From assembly GCA_031285085.1 (NCBI GenBank), contig JAITWW010000070.1, positions 1 through 13,361 on the forward strand: 13,361 bases of DNA, given 5' to 3'. Origin of the DNA: Candidatus Methanofilum arcanum (GTDB lineage Archaea > Halobacteriota > Methanomicrobia > Methanomicrobiales > Methanospirillaceae). Of the stretch, positions 1 to 7,091 are shown piece by piece (positions within the stretch are counted from its first letter, which is position 1; each line of letters starts with the position of its first letter). Position numbers and translations under genes: made by a program. The notes under the pieces were generated by a model. It made no database searches. It was not told where the DNA came from and saw only the letters and a program-made list of their open reading frames with translations.

Positions 1-31
1 ATTTTTTATTGACACCTTCGACAATATGCAT
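1..31 (-). CDS. Possible start of a leftward gene (partial)
   Basis: An ATG on the minus strand at 31-29 opens a frame that stays open for ten codons (MHIVEGVNKK) to the window edge. A GAGG ribosome binding site lies at 44-41, nine bases upstream of it. This start geometry matches that of the confirmed genes here. Ten codons are too few to identify a product, and the AT-rich surroundings make a chance occurrence possible. Nothing else gene-like is seen in positions 32-171. Confidence 0.25.
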   Translation of the reverse strand, partial: MHIVEGVNKK

Positions 32-171
32 CCAAGATTTCCTCGTATACACATATAATAATCACTAAAATTATAAGTATTTATTGGTGATCTAGAAAAA
101 AAGTCAAGAAAAATTGGAGGTATATTATTTTATTCCAATGTAGTCTATCCATTAAGATTATACACTTATAA

Positions 172-504
172 AGTTTTTGGGGATTTAGGGAAATAAGTGA
201 TTTTTATTTTGCAAAATCAGAGTATGAAGTTGAAAGAAAGTACATAGATCTCATTTTCTTTCCACAAACTCATATGCCAGAACTTGATACTCTGCTGTTT
301 GAGTTAAAATATATCAAAAAGGGCGATGTACCTGATCCGACCTCACCAGCAGGCAAGAACATTATCAACAAGGCCCTCTCTCAGGCAACGAAACAATTGA
401 AAGAGTATGGAGCAGCCAAAGAATTTGCAGGAAAAAAGATCCGTTGCTGGGCTATTGTATTTGTCGGGGAAAAATGTGTTGAGAAACTTTTAGTAAAAAT
501 GTAG
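172..504 (+). pseudogene. C-terminal remnant of a PD-(D/E)XK nuclease-like protein
   Basis: The frame is open from just after a stop at 169-171 to the TAG at 502-504. The first ATG is at 274, but the family-like sequence begins about 30 codons earlier. It reads YFAKSEYEVERKYIDLIFF, then LLFELKYIKK, then a helix rich in A, Q and K (ALSQATKQLKEYG), then a strand IRCWAIVFVG. This is the pattern of the C-terminal nuclease domain found behind an AAA-ATPase-like domain in many archaeal and bacterial proteins (DUF1703/PDDEXK_9 type). The D of YIDLI and the E and K of FELK match the PD-(D/E)XK catalytic set. The ATPase part, normally several hundred residues, is absent, and the sequence upstream of 172 is AT-rich with stops. 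I therefore call it a decayed gene end; a short expressed product from 274 (76 aa) would lack the catalytic D. The family call is from memory of motifs. Confidence 0.6.
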
Positions 505-509
505 CAAAC

Positions 510-530
510 AGATTTTTTGCGAAAAAATCT
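510..530. terminator. Perfect A/T-rich hairpin after the nuclease remnant
   Basis: Two 9-base arms (AGATTTTTT and AAAAAATCT) are exact reverse complements separated by GCG. The hairpin lies five bases after the stop of the nuclease remnant and at the outer edge of the left dispersed repeat. The six-T run could terminate transcription arriving from the left. It could equally be the edge of the repeat element; the right copy has the A-run but not the full palindrome. Confidence 0.4.
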
Positions 531-571
531 AGTAAAAGCACTTGGGGTCTGCTTCCGTTGGTCGCATACCC

Positions 572-631
572 GTCGAATGGTTGTTTATTTGCGTATTTGA
601 TGTCGCATGGTTGTTGCTTTGCGTATTTGCT
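572..631 (+). repeat. Tandem duplication of a 30-bp unit
   Basis: Units 572-601 and 602-631 match at 26 of 30 positions; both contain ATGGTTGTT and TTTGCGTATTTG. The inverted partner on the right has a single unit (13185-13214 on the minus strand). The duplication or loss therefore happened in one copy only. Confidence 0.8.
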
Positions 632-740
632 GTCCCCGGGTTATTTGTCTAACACACCTATCCCCTGGTTATTCTAATAGCGGATGTTTGATCCCTCTCA
701 AGCCATCTGACGAAGGAGGATGGCTTCAAGGGAGGCGCGT

Positions 741-760
741 CCTCGCCGTGCCTGGCGAGG
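741..760. repeat. REP-like palindrome, left copy
   Basis: Arms CCTCGCC and GGCGAGG (7 bp, perfect) enclose the six bases GTGCCT. Variants occur at 13028-13046, 13051-13070 and 13271-13289 in the opposite orientation. Together with the preceding GCGCGT, the 25 bases 735-759 are identical to the reverse complement of 13271-13295. The local GC content is far above that of the surrounding DNA. Confidence 0.75.
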
Positions 761-782
761 TGTGAAACTACTTATGCAAGTG

Positions 783-829
783 CTAAATAAATAATAACAG
801 CAAGGTTTCATATTGGAGAAATAACTGTC
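783..829 (+). promoter_or_regulatory. Putative lonB promoter and leader
   Basis: The A/T-rich stretch CTAAATAAATAATAAC at 783-798 is the best TATA-box candidate. It is followed by GGAG at 815-818, eleven bases before the lonB ATG. A start site 25 bases after the TATA would give a leader of only about 15-25 bases. The TATA match is imperfect. Confidence 0.35.
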
Positions 830-3076
830 ATGCAAAAATCAAAATTACGAGAGAGAATTAACAATCTTAAGACCTCGTTGGAGGAAGAGGTCGAGCGTGT
901 TAAGTCCCTCGAAGAAGAAGCACATCAGAAAGCAGTACAACAAAATGTACATGCTGGAGAAAAAGCACCGCCAGAGGGTGAGATGGAGGATAACACCCTG
1001 AATAAAAATAGCGCTGACGGCTTATCACCTTCTCCTAGTACCTATACGGTATCTGAATCAGATGAAGTAGATTCAGATGATGTATCATTATCTGATATCT
1101 TTGAAAGTCTCCATGACTCTGATAGTAGCCATGAGCAAGATCCAGATCAACCCCACCCCACCATCAGCGCAGCTTCACCTGATCAAGATAGCTCTGATAC
1201 AAGTGGAACAAAAGCAATAAAAATTCCAAAAAGGTTAATTGATCAGGTTATCGGCCAGGAACATGCAGTAGAAGTCATCGAAAAGGCTGCGATTCAACGC
1301 CGTCATGTCATGATGATTGGAACACCAGGCACTGGTAAATCTATGCTTGCAAAAGCCATGGCAGAACTTCTTCCACAAGAAGAACTACAGGATATTTTGG
1401 TGTATCCAAATGGTGAAGATGGAAATGAGCCACTTATTAGAACGGTTGATGTTGGAAGAGGAAAAGAAATTGTTGATGGCCACAAAATGGAAGCACACAA
1501 AAAAACTCAGCTTCGAAATACCCTCGTCCTCATCCTTATCCTTGCAATTTTAGGATATGCATTCATAACCTACAACTGGCTCATGGGTATCATCGCTGCT
1601 GCATTTGTCTATATGGCTCTTCGGTATGCTGGTCCAAAAGATGAAATGATGGTTCCAAAGCTGCTTGTCTCAAACATCAAGACGATCAACTCCCCATATG
1701 TTGATGCAACAGGATCACATGCTGGTGCACTTCTTGGAGACGTTCGTCACGATCCCTTCCAGTCAGGAGGACTTGAAACCCCTGCACATGATCGTGTCGA
1801 AGCAGGTGGCATTCACCGAGCTCACAAAGGGGTACTTTTCATTGATGAAATCAACACAATTGGACTTGTCTCTCAGCAAAGCCTTCTGACCGCTATGCAA
1901 GAAGGAGAGTTCCCAATCACTGGCCAAAGTGAGCGCTCCTCTGGTGCAATGGTGAAAACAGAACCTGTGCCATGTGACTTCGTTATGGTAGCTGCTGGAA
2001 ACCTTGATGCTATCGAAGGTATGCATCCCGCTCTTCGCTCACGTATTCGTGGAAATGGATATGAGATCTACATGGAGGAGACCATGCCAGACACCCCTGA
2101 AAACAGAGAACGGTTTATCACCTTTATCGCTCAGGAAATAACAAATGATGGCATGATCCCCCACTTCGACCAAGGTGCAATCGAAGAAGTACTTCATGAA
2201 GCCAGGAGACGTTCAAACCGCAAAGGACACATTACATTGAAACTTCGTGACATGGGAGGCCTCATCCGAGTTGCAGGAGATCTTGCCAGAAAGGATAATG
2301 CCTCGTACACAACTCGTGAGCATGTTATCCTGGCAAAGAAGACTGCACGTTCCATTGAAGACCAAATATCTGACCAATATATTAAAAGAAGCAGAGAGTA
2401 TGAGCTTGCAGTTGTTGAAGGAACGCAAATTGGAAGAGTAAACGGACTTGCAGTTATGGGCAGCGATGCTGGTTCTGTGCTTCCGATCATGGCAACAATC
2501 TCACCTGCACAACGTTCTGGAGGGGAGATCATTGCAACTGGTTTACTGAAAGAGATCGCTCAGGAATCTATCAAAAACGTCTCTGCCATCTTGAAAAAAT
2601 TTACGGGAAAAGATATCAGAGAGATCGATATTCATATCCAGTTTATTGGAACCTATCAAGGAGTAGAGGGAGATTCAGCATCGATAACCGTTGCAAATGC
2701 AGCAATCAGTGCATTAGAAGGCATTCCTGTCCGTCAAGATGTTGCAATGACTGGATCACTCTCTGTGCGTGGAGATGTCCTCCCCATTGGTGGAGTAACA
2801 TATAAGATCGAGGCTGCTGCAAAAGCAGGAATTAAGACCGTTATTATACCAAAAGCAAACCTCGAAGATGTGCTTATCGAAGAGGAATACGCAAGCATGG
2901 TTACGATCATACCTGTTGAACGCCTTGAAGAGGTACTGAAAATAGCACTCGTACCAGATAACACTGAAGATGAAGCAAAGTTCATTCGAAAGATAAAGGA
3001 GATTGCGAAGTCAGGGCAAGCATTTATTCAAACTGCTGCTCCTGTTCTCGATCCAAAACCTTCGAAGTACTCATGA
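830..3076 (+). CDS. lonB: Archaeal membrane-anchored ATP-dependent protease LonB
   Basis: A 748-residue ATP-dependent serine protease that degrades misfolded and regulatory proteins at the inner face of the membrane. The AAA+ module has Walker A GTPGTGKS at 164-171, Walker B VLFIDE at 335-340, a sensor N at 391 and arginines in RSRIRGNG near 403-408. Two hydrophobic segments at about 231-247 and 250-265 are inserted between the Walker motifs, as is diagnostic of archaeal LonB. The protease domain is C-terminal, with catalytic Ser616 in EGDSAS and Lys659 in GGVTYKIEAA, 43 residues apart as in characterised archaeal Lon. The first 125 residues are odd: a charged, probably coiled-coil start (about 1-40), then a Ser/Asp/Glu/Pro-rich low-complexity tract (about 60-125). 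LonB proteins are usually near 620-650 residues and begin close to the IPKRLIDQVIGQ segment at 132. The ATG with GGAG eleven bases upstream supports the long form. Intact and very likely functional. Confidence 0.96.
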   Translation: MQKSKLRERINNLKTSLEEEVERVKSLEEEAHQKAVQQNVHAGEKAPPEGEMEDNTLNKNSADGLSPSPSTYTVSESDEVDSDDVSLSDIFESLHDSDSSHEQDPDQPHPTISAASPDQDSSDTSGTKAIKIPKRLIDQVIGQEHAVEVIEKAAIQRRHVMMIGTPGTGKSMLAKAMAELLPQEELQDILVYPNGEDGNEPLIRTVDVGRGKEIVDGHKMEAHKKTQLRNTLVLILILAILGYAFITYNWLMGIIAAAFVYMALRYAGPKDEMMVPKLLVSNIKTINSPYVDATGSHAGALLGDVRHDPFQSGGLETPAHDRVEAGGIHRAHKGVLFIDEINTIGLVSQQSLLTAMQEGEFPITGQSERSSGAMVKTEPVPCDFVMVAAGNLDAIEGMHPALRSRIRGNGYEIYMEETMPDTPENRERFITFIAQEITNDGMIPHFDQGAIEEVLHEARRRSNRKGHITLKLRDMGGLIRVAGDLARKDNASYTTREHVILAKKTARSIEDQISDQYIKRSREYELAVVEGTQIGRVNGLAVMGSDAGSVLPIMATISPAQRSGGEIIATGLLKEIAQESIKNVSAILKKFTGKDIREIDIHIQFIGTYQGVEGDSASITVANAAISALEGIPVRQDVAMTGSLSVRGDVLPIGGVTYKIEAAAKAGIKTVIIPKANLEDVLIEEEYASMVTIIPVERLEEVLKIALVPDNTEDEAKFIRKIKEIAKSGQAFIQTAAPVLDPKPSKYS

Positions 3077-3084
3077 ACTATGTA

Positions 3085-3174
3085 TAAAAATAAATAAAAA
3101 ATCTATTTTTAAATAATTTGTGCATACACAATATATCATAATGACTGAATTTTGAAGACTTCCTAGGAGAAAGC
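3085..3174 (+). promoter_or_regulatory. lonB-tldD intergenic region with putative tldD promoter
   Basis: The 98-base gap is very A/T-rich. It holds TATA-like stretches at about 3106-3116 (TTTTTAAATAA) and 3130-3139 (AATATATCAT), and a T-run near 3106 that may end lonB transcription. AGGAGA at 3165-3170 is the tldD ribosome binding site, spaced four bases from the ATG. A new transcript probably begins here, because lonB is otherwise separated from the densely packed cluster downstream. The exact box is not decided. Confidence 0.4.
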
Positions 3175-4524
3175 ATGGATAATACAGCGTACCGATACTA
3201 TGATGTTCGACGTGTACGTGGAGAAGCCACACACATAGACATTGATAATACCAGAATAGAACTTGCAGGAAGTGTATTTTATGACACTGCACTTATACGA
3301 GTGCTTGGAGAGTTTGGTTGGGGTGTTCTCTCTCTTGATGGAGAGATGGTAGGAGATATAGCAACTCGTGAGAAACTCCCCTTAGAACTCATTCAAAAAG
3401 CGCTTCATGCTGCAAAACTGACAAATGAACGCATTGAGATCTCCGAGACAGCATCTGGGATGCGTGCTATTCCTGCGATGAAAGAGGATCCACGTGCTTC
3501 CTCTCTTGAAGAAAAAGCTGAAACTCTTTTGGATATCGAAAAACATGCCAAAAAAGATGAGATCGTCAGCACTCGCCTTGGGTACATTGAAAAGACAGAA
3601 CAGATCTCATTTGCTTCCTCTCATGGTGATGAGTATGAATATGAACTCGTACGCTCTGGATTTTCAGTCATGGCAGTCTCAAGGCGTGGTTCTCTCTCTC
3701 AGATGGGATATAACCGTGAACATACGATATCTGGCATTCAACTGCGAACAAAACATCACCTTGCAGCAGAAGCAGCAGATAGAGCAGTAAAACTCCTTGA
3801 TGCAAAACCAGCGAAAGGTGGAAAAATGAAAGCAATTCTCGATCCTGAACTTGCTGGTGTGTTTGCTCATGAAGCGGTTGGGCATGCTGCTGAAGGCGAC
3901 CTCGTAAAAGAAGGAAGTTCGGTCCTAGAAAATTATATTGGTAAGAAAATCGGGCCAAAAGAACTCACCGTTATTGATGATCCAACCCTTGAACAGTTCG
4001 GTTTTTGCCCTGTTGATGATGAAGGAACAAAAACAGAGTGCACTGAGATTATCTCACATGGAGTCATGCATGCATATCTTCACTCAAAAGAGACCCTTGC
4101 AGCGGATATTGGCTATGGCATCGCAGGACACAGCCGTGGTATGCCAGGAGATGTCCCTATCGTTCGCATGAGTAATACATTTATTGCACCAGGTGAGTGC
4201 TCATATGATGAGCTCATCGAAAGCTGCCGAGATGGCATTCTATTAATTGGCTCACGGGGAGGACAGGTAGATCCTGGAAGAGGCATCTTCCAGTTTAATG
4301 CTGAGTATGGCTATCTCATTGAAAATGGAGAAGTTGGCCAGATGGTGCGTGATGTCTCCTTGTCTGGAGAGATTCTGACAACGCTGCATGCCATCACCCA
4401 TATTGGAGATGATCTTACATTTTCTGCAGGATTTTGCGGCAAATCAGGTCAAAGTGTTCCGGTATCTGATGGATCTCCGCATATTCTTCTTTCTGATGCC
4501 ATTGTTGGTGGGAGTGATGTCTAA
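3175..4524 (+). CDS. tldD: TldD family zinc metalloprotease, catalytic subunit
   Basis: A 449-residue member of the TldD/PmbA family. In studied bacteria TldD and TldE (PmbA) form a heterodimeric zinc protease that trims unfolded or linear peptides, including the leader peptide of microcin B17 and the CcdA antitoxin. The zinc motif HEAVGH (HExxxH) is at 232-237. A conserved C-terminal segment CGKSGQSVPVSDG starts at Cys421, which by family precedent is the third zinc ligand. Other family hallmarks are SRGGQVDPGRGIFQF at 360-374 and DAIVGG near 441-446. Length is normal. A strong AGGAGA site precedes the ATG. The stop overlaps the ATG of the next gene by one base (TAATG), so the two subunits are probably translationally coupled. 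The native substrate cannot be read from the sequence. Cytoplasmic: no signal peptide or membrane segment. Confidence 0.93.
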   Translation: MDNTAYRYYDVRRVRGEATHIDIDNTRIELAGSVFYDTALIRVLGEFGWGVLSLDGEMVGDIATREKLPLELIQKALHAAKLTNERIEISETASGMRAIPAMKEDPRASSLEEKAETLLDIEKHAKKDEIVSTRLGYIEKTEQISFASSHGDEYEYELVRSGFSVMAVSRRGSLSQMGYNREHTISGIQLRTKHHLAAEAADRAVKLLDAKPAKGGKMKAILDPELAGVFAHEAVGHAAEGDLVKEGSSVLENYIGKKIGPKELTVIDDPTLEQFGFCPVDDEGTKTECTEIISHGVMHAYLHSKETLAADIGYGIAGHSRGMPGDVPIVRMSNTFIAPGECSYDELIESCRDGILLIGSRGGQVDPGRGIFQFNAEYGYLIENGEVGQMVRDVSLSGEILTTLHAITHIGDDLTFSAGFCGKSGQSVPVSDGSPHILLSDAIVGGSDV

Positions 4525-5849
4525 TGGCTGGATCATTTGATTTTGATTACCATGCAGCAGCTGAGGTAGTAGAGGCCATTCTGAAAAAAGCCGCTCCCCT
4601 TGTGGATGAAGCAGAGGTTTATTTAGGCATCTCTGAGTCCTTAAGTGCGGATTTAAAACGTGATAAGATAAGCATTGGAAGCAACTCAAGTGGCTCTGCA
4701 GTTTCCATTCGTGTAATCAAAGATGGAAAAATTGGTGTATCTTCTACTGATTCTACCATGTTCTGGGAAAAATGTCTGAGTGCTGCCATCTCATCTGCAC
4801 ATCTCTCAGACACACAACCATGGGGTGGACTTCCATCTGGGACACATGAAAAAGAAGGTAATTTATCATTTGACTCTTCACTCACTCCAGACTCAGCACT
4901 GCTTGGTGATCTCATCGACCGGATGCGATCAGGTGCTGAGAGTGAACCTGGTGCCGTAATCACGGGAGGGGGTGCATCATTCTCCTCACGTTACTCTGTA
5001 CTTGCAAATACAAATGGGTTATATAATACCAATAAATCAACAACTGCCTCGATCATGCTTGAAGCAATTGCTGATCAATCAACAGGATATGAGTCAGATA
5101 GCCAGTATCAACTCTCTGCTCTGGATCCAGAGCGTGTCGGAGAGACTGCTGCATGGTTCTGTGTGCATGGACAGAATGGAGAGGAGGTAAAAACTGGATC
5201 ATATGATATTGTGTTGGCGCCGGAAGCCTTCTCTTCACTTTTAGAAGCTACACTCATTCCTGCATTATCAGGGCGAAGTGTACACATGAACCGCTCTGTG
5301 TTTGTTGGAAAAATGAATGAGATGGTTGCACCAGAGCAGCTCTCTCTTTATGATCATGGCATGGACACTCGCTCCATATTTCGCTGCCCATGGGATGGAG
5401 AGGGAACATCTATCTCCCATCTGCCTCTTATTGAGAAAGGAAAACTTGTCTCATACTACTATGATCTCAAGTCTGCATATCTGTTTGGAGAAAAAACTAC
5501 TGGAAATGCGGTAAGATATGGTGCAAACTCACTCTCATCTGGTCTGCATAATGTCGTGTTTGAAGGACCAACTATGGATGTGATGGATGAGAAGTGCATC
5601 TATGCAAGAGATGTTGTTGGTGCTCATACAGCAAACCCTATGACTGGAGACTTCTCTGTAGAACTCTCATCTCCATTCTTTGCAGAAGGAGGTGCTCTAC
5701 AGCGTCCGATCAAAACCGCCATGCTCTCAGGAAATGTATTTGATATGTTACATGCGCTCGTTGGATGCTCCAAGGAATCACGAATCTTCCCTCGTATGAT
5801 CATTCCTTCGGTCAGATGTGCAGGAATGAGTGTTATTGGACGTGGATAA
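4524..5849 (+). CDS. tldE: TldE/PmbA, non-catalytic partner of TldD
   Basis: A 441-residue PmbA-type protein. It shares the family fold but has no HExxxH motif, as expected for the TldE subunit, which shapes the peptide channel of the TldD-TldE complex. Recognisable C-terminal family motifs are NPMTGDFSVELSSPFFAEGG at about 371-390, KTAMLSGNVFDML at 397-409, and a final segment PSVRCAGMSVIGRG at 428-441. Length is normal for PmbA. The ATG shares its A with the tldD stop, and GGGAGTGAT just upstream inside tldD is a plausible ribosome binding site. The end overlaps amrS by 20 bases. The one-base junction and adjacent order support joint function of the two subunits. Confidence 0.92.
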   Translation: MAGSFDFDYHAAAEVVEAILKKAAPLVDEAEVYLGISESLSADLKRDKISIGSNSSGSAVSIRVIKDGKIGVSSTDSTMFWEKCLSAAISSAHLSDTQPWGGLPSGTHEKEGNLSFDSSLTPDSALLGDLIDRMRSGAESEPGAVITGGGASFSSRYSVLANTNGLYNTNKSTTASIMLEAIADQSTGYESDSQYQLSALDPERVGETAAWFCVHGQNGEEVKTGSYDIVLAPEAFSSLLEATLIPALSGRSVHMNRSVFVGKMNEMVAPEQLSLYDHGMDTRSIFRCPWDGEGTSISHLPLIEKGKLVSYYYDLKSAYLFGEKTTGNAVRYGANSLSSGLHNVVFEGPTMDVMDEKCIYARDVVGAHTANPMTGDFSVELSSPFFAEGGALQRPIKTAMLSGNVFDMLHALVGCSKESRIFPRMIIPSVRCAGMSVIGRG

Positions 5850-6906
5850 TAATAGAGACAGCAGAGATAGCACTGGTAATATCCATGCCTCCTTTCAAAC
5901 CCCTCTTGATGATGCAGAAAAATCCATTCAATGCAATATCTGTGTAAATCACTGTGTCATCTGCTCTGGAAAACGTGGACGATGTCAAAGACGGGTAAAC
6001 AGAGATGGGATATTATATGCTGACAACTATGGTATGGTTATATCTCACTCAGTGGATCCAATCGAAAAAAAACCACTCTACCACTTTCAACCACAGACAT
6101 ATACATACTCCATTGCTGCGGCGGGGTGCAATCTTAGCTGTGACAACTGCCAAAATTGGGAGATTTCACAGCCCCATCTTCATTCCCCTCTCTATAATAG
6201 GATAACTCAAGAACCCCCTGAAGAGATTGTGCTTCGTGCTCGGGCAACAAACTGCTCAAGTATCTCATTTACCTACACAGAACCAACGATCTGGTTTGAG
6301 TATATACGTGATGTTGGCAGAGTTGCACACATGCAATCTCTGAGAACGGTGATGGTAACCAATGGAACCATTACCAATGAGGCACTTGCTGAACTCATCC
6401 CTGCAATCGATGCCTACTGTGTTGATATAAAGGCGTTCTCTGATGAGTTTTATCGCACGATATGTCACGCTCCAATAGGGACATTTGAACAGGTTCTCTC
6501 ATCATGCAAACAGGCCTATGATGCTGGACTTCATGTGGAGATAGTAAACCTTTTGATCCCTGGAAAAAATGACGATCCAAAGGAAATAGCAGAGCTTTGT
6601 GAGTGGATTGCTTCTGCTCTATCAAAAGATGTCCCTGTGCATTTTACCAGGTACCATCCTCAGTATCGAATGCAGATTTCAGCAACACCTGTTCAAGTCC
6701 TTGAAAGAGCATATTTGATTGCACGTGAACATGGCCTATTATATCCTTATATTGGAAACGTATTAGGACATAAGTATGAACATACATACTGCCCAGAGTG
6801 TGAAACCATGGTGATTAAGCGCGATAGATCTCGTTTAGAATCTCTCTCAGAGGTACTGCTTGTTGACGGGTGCTGTCAAGTATGTGGGTATCAGGTGCTT
6901 TCATAA
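5830..6906 (+). CDS. amrS: AmmeMemoRadiSam-system radical SAM enzyme (AmrS-like)
   Basis: A 358-residue radical SAM protein. The iron-sulfur motif CNLSCDNC is at 100-107 (Cys100, 104, 107), inside AAAGCNLSCDNCQNW. The N-terminal region has CNICVNHCVICSGKRGRCQRR at about 35-55, and the C-terminus has a CPEC (321-324) plus CQVC (349-352) zinc-finger-like pair. This architecture is that of AmrS, which in many archaea sits with MEMO1-like and AMMECR1 proteins; the substrate is not established. Neither partner is in this window. No in-frame ATG lies before the conserved cysteines. The start is a GTG at 5830 (or GTG at 5842), overlapping the end of tldE, so translation is probably coupled. It is related to pyruvate formate-lyase activating enzymes but is not the longer Mmp10 that methylates an arginine of McrA. 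The family call is firm; the role is unknown. Confidence 0.88.
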   Translation: MLLDVDNNRDSRDSTGNIHASFQTPLDDAEKSIQCNICVNHCVICSGKRGRCQRRVNRDGILYADNYGMVISHSVDPIEKKPLYHFQPQTYTYSIAAAGCNLSCDNCQNWEISQPHLHSPLYNRITQEPPEEIVLRARATNCSSISFTYTEPTIWFEYIRDVGRVAHMQSLRTVMVTNGTITNEALAELIPAIDAYCVDIKAFSDEFYRTICHAPIGTFEQVLSSCKQAYDAGLHVEIVNLLIPGKNDDPKEIAELCEWIASALSKDVPVHFTRYHPQYRMQISATPVQVLERAYLIAREHGLLYPYIGNVLGHKYEHTYCPECETMVIKRDRSRLESLSEVLLVDGCCQVCGYQVLS

Positions 6907-7082
6907 TGGCACGGTACAGGCGAGACACATATGTCCTTATGCTCTCTGTGTTTCCCTCTTTCATCATAGGAAATGCTTTGGGGCTTCAAACAAAACCCCC
7001 ATTTATGAGGATTTTTGTTACGTGTGGGTTGATTATGGCATTGTACTTGATCATTGATCGGATCTATCCAAAAGGAGAATGA
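6906..7082 (+). CDS. Small two-helix membrane protein
   Basis: A 58-residue protein that starts at the ATG sharing its A with the amrS stop (TAATG). AGGTG about nine bases upstream is a good ribosome binding site. The N-terminus MARYRRDTY is basic. Hydrophobic segments at about 9-27 (VLMLSVFPSFIIGNALGL) and 35-51 (RIFVTCGLIMALYLIID) look like a helical hairpin, with both charged ends predicted inside. I do not recognise a family. An in-frame ATG at 6870 would add 12 residues but sits inside amrS without a clear ribosome site, so the 6906 start is preferred. The coupled junction on the left and the nine-base gap to the next gene make a real gene likely despite its size. It may anchor a neighbour to the membrane; that is inference. 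Confidence 0.68.
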   Translation: MARYRRDTYVLMLSVFPSFIIGNALGLQTKPPFMRIFVTCGLIMALYLIIDRIYPKGE

Positions 7083-7091
7083 AAAATCTGT

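Larger units (their letters stand above)
521..760 (+). repeat. Dispersed repeat, left copy (inverted partner at 13027-13265)
   Basis: This intergenic block aligns to the reverse complement of 13027-13265. Positions 531-599 match 13255-13187 with 66 of 69 bases identical by eye. A second conserved stretch runs from about 660 to 760 and includes the shared words TATCCCCTGGTTA and ATCCCTCTCAAGCC. Sequence between about 636 and 660 has diverged. The left copy has one extra 30-base unit. Near its end, CTCAAGCCATC and GATGGCTTCAAG can pair into an imperfect hairpin, followed by the palindrome at 741-760. No transposase or other recognisable gene lies within it. It fills most of the 325-base gap between the nuclease remnant and lonB. 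It could be a miniature mobile element, a REP-type repeat cluster or a structured RNA; the sequence does not decide. Confidence 0.8.

Noticed and set aside
561..600. Segment with GGTCGCATACCCGTCGAATGG as a possible tRNA fragment
   Set aside because: There is no acceptor stem, anticodon arm or canonical T-loop. It is part of the dispersed repeat.
572..631. Two 30-base repeats as a possible CRISPR array
   Set aside because: The units are directly adjacent with no spacer between them, and there are only two.
2194..2532. 112-codon minus-strand frame inside lonB
   Set aside because: It is antisense to the strongly conserved AAA+/protease core of LonB. No promoter, ribosome site or recognisable protein pattern is visible. 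The same holds for the other antisense frames in tldD, tldE and mcr genes.
5830..6906. AmrS-like protein as the McrA arginine methylase Mmp10
   Set aside because: The size, N-terminal CxxC-rich region and C-terminal cysteine pairs fit the AmmeMemoRadiSam radical SAM family. Mmp10 has a different layout, so proximity to mcrA alone is not evidence.
6870..7082. Longer 70-aa start for the small membrane protein
   Set aside because: The extra 12 codons overlap amrS by 37 bases and lack a clear ribosome site. The ATG at 6906 has AGGTG upstream and the coupled TAATG junction.
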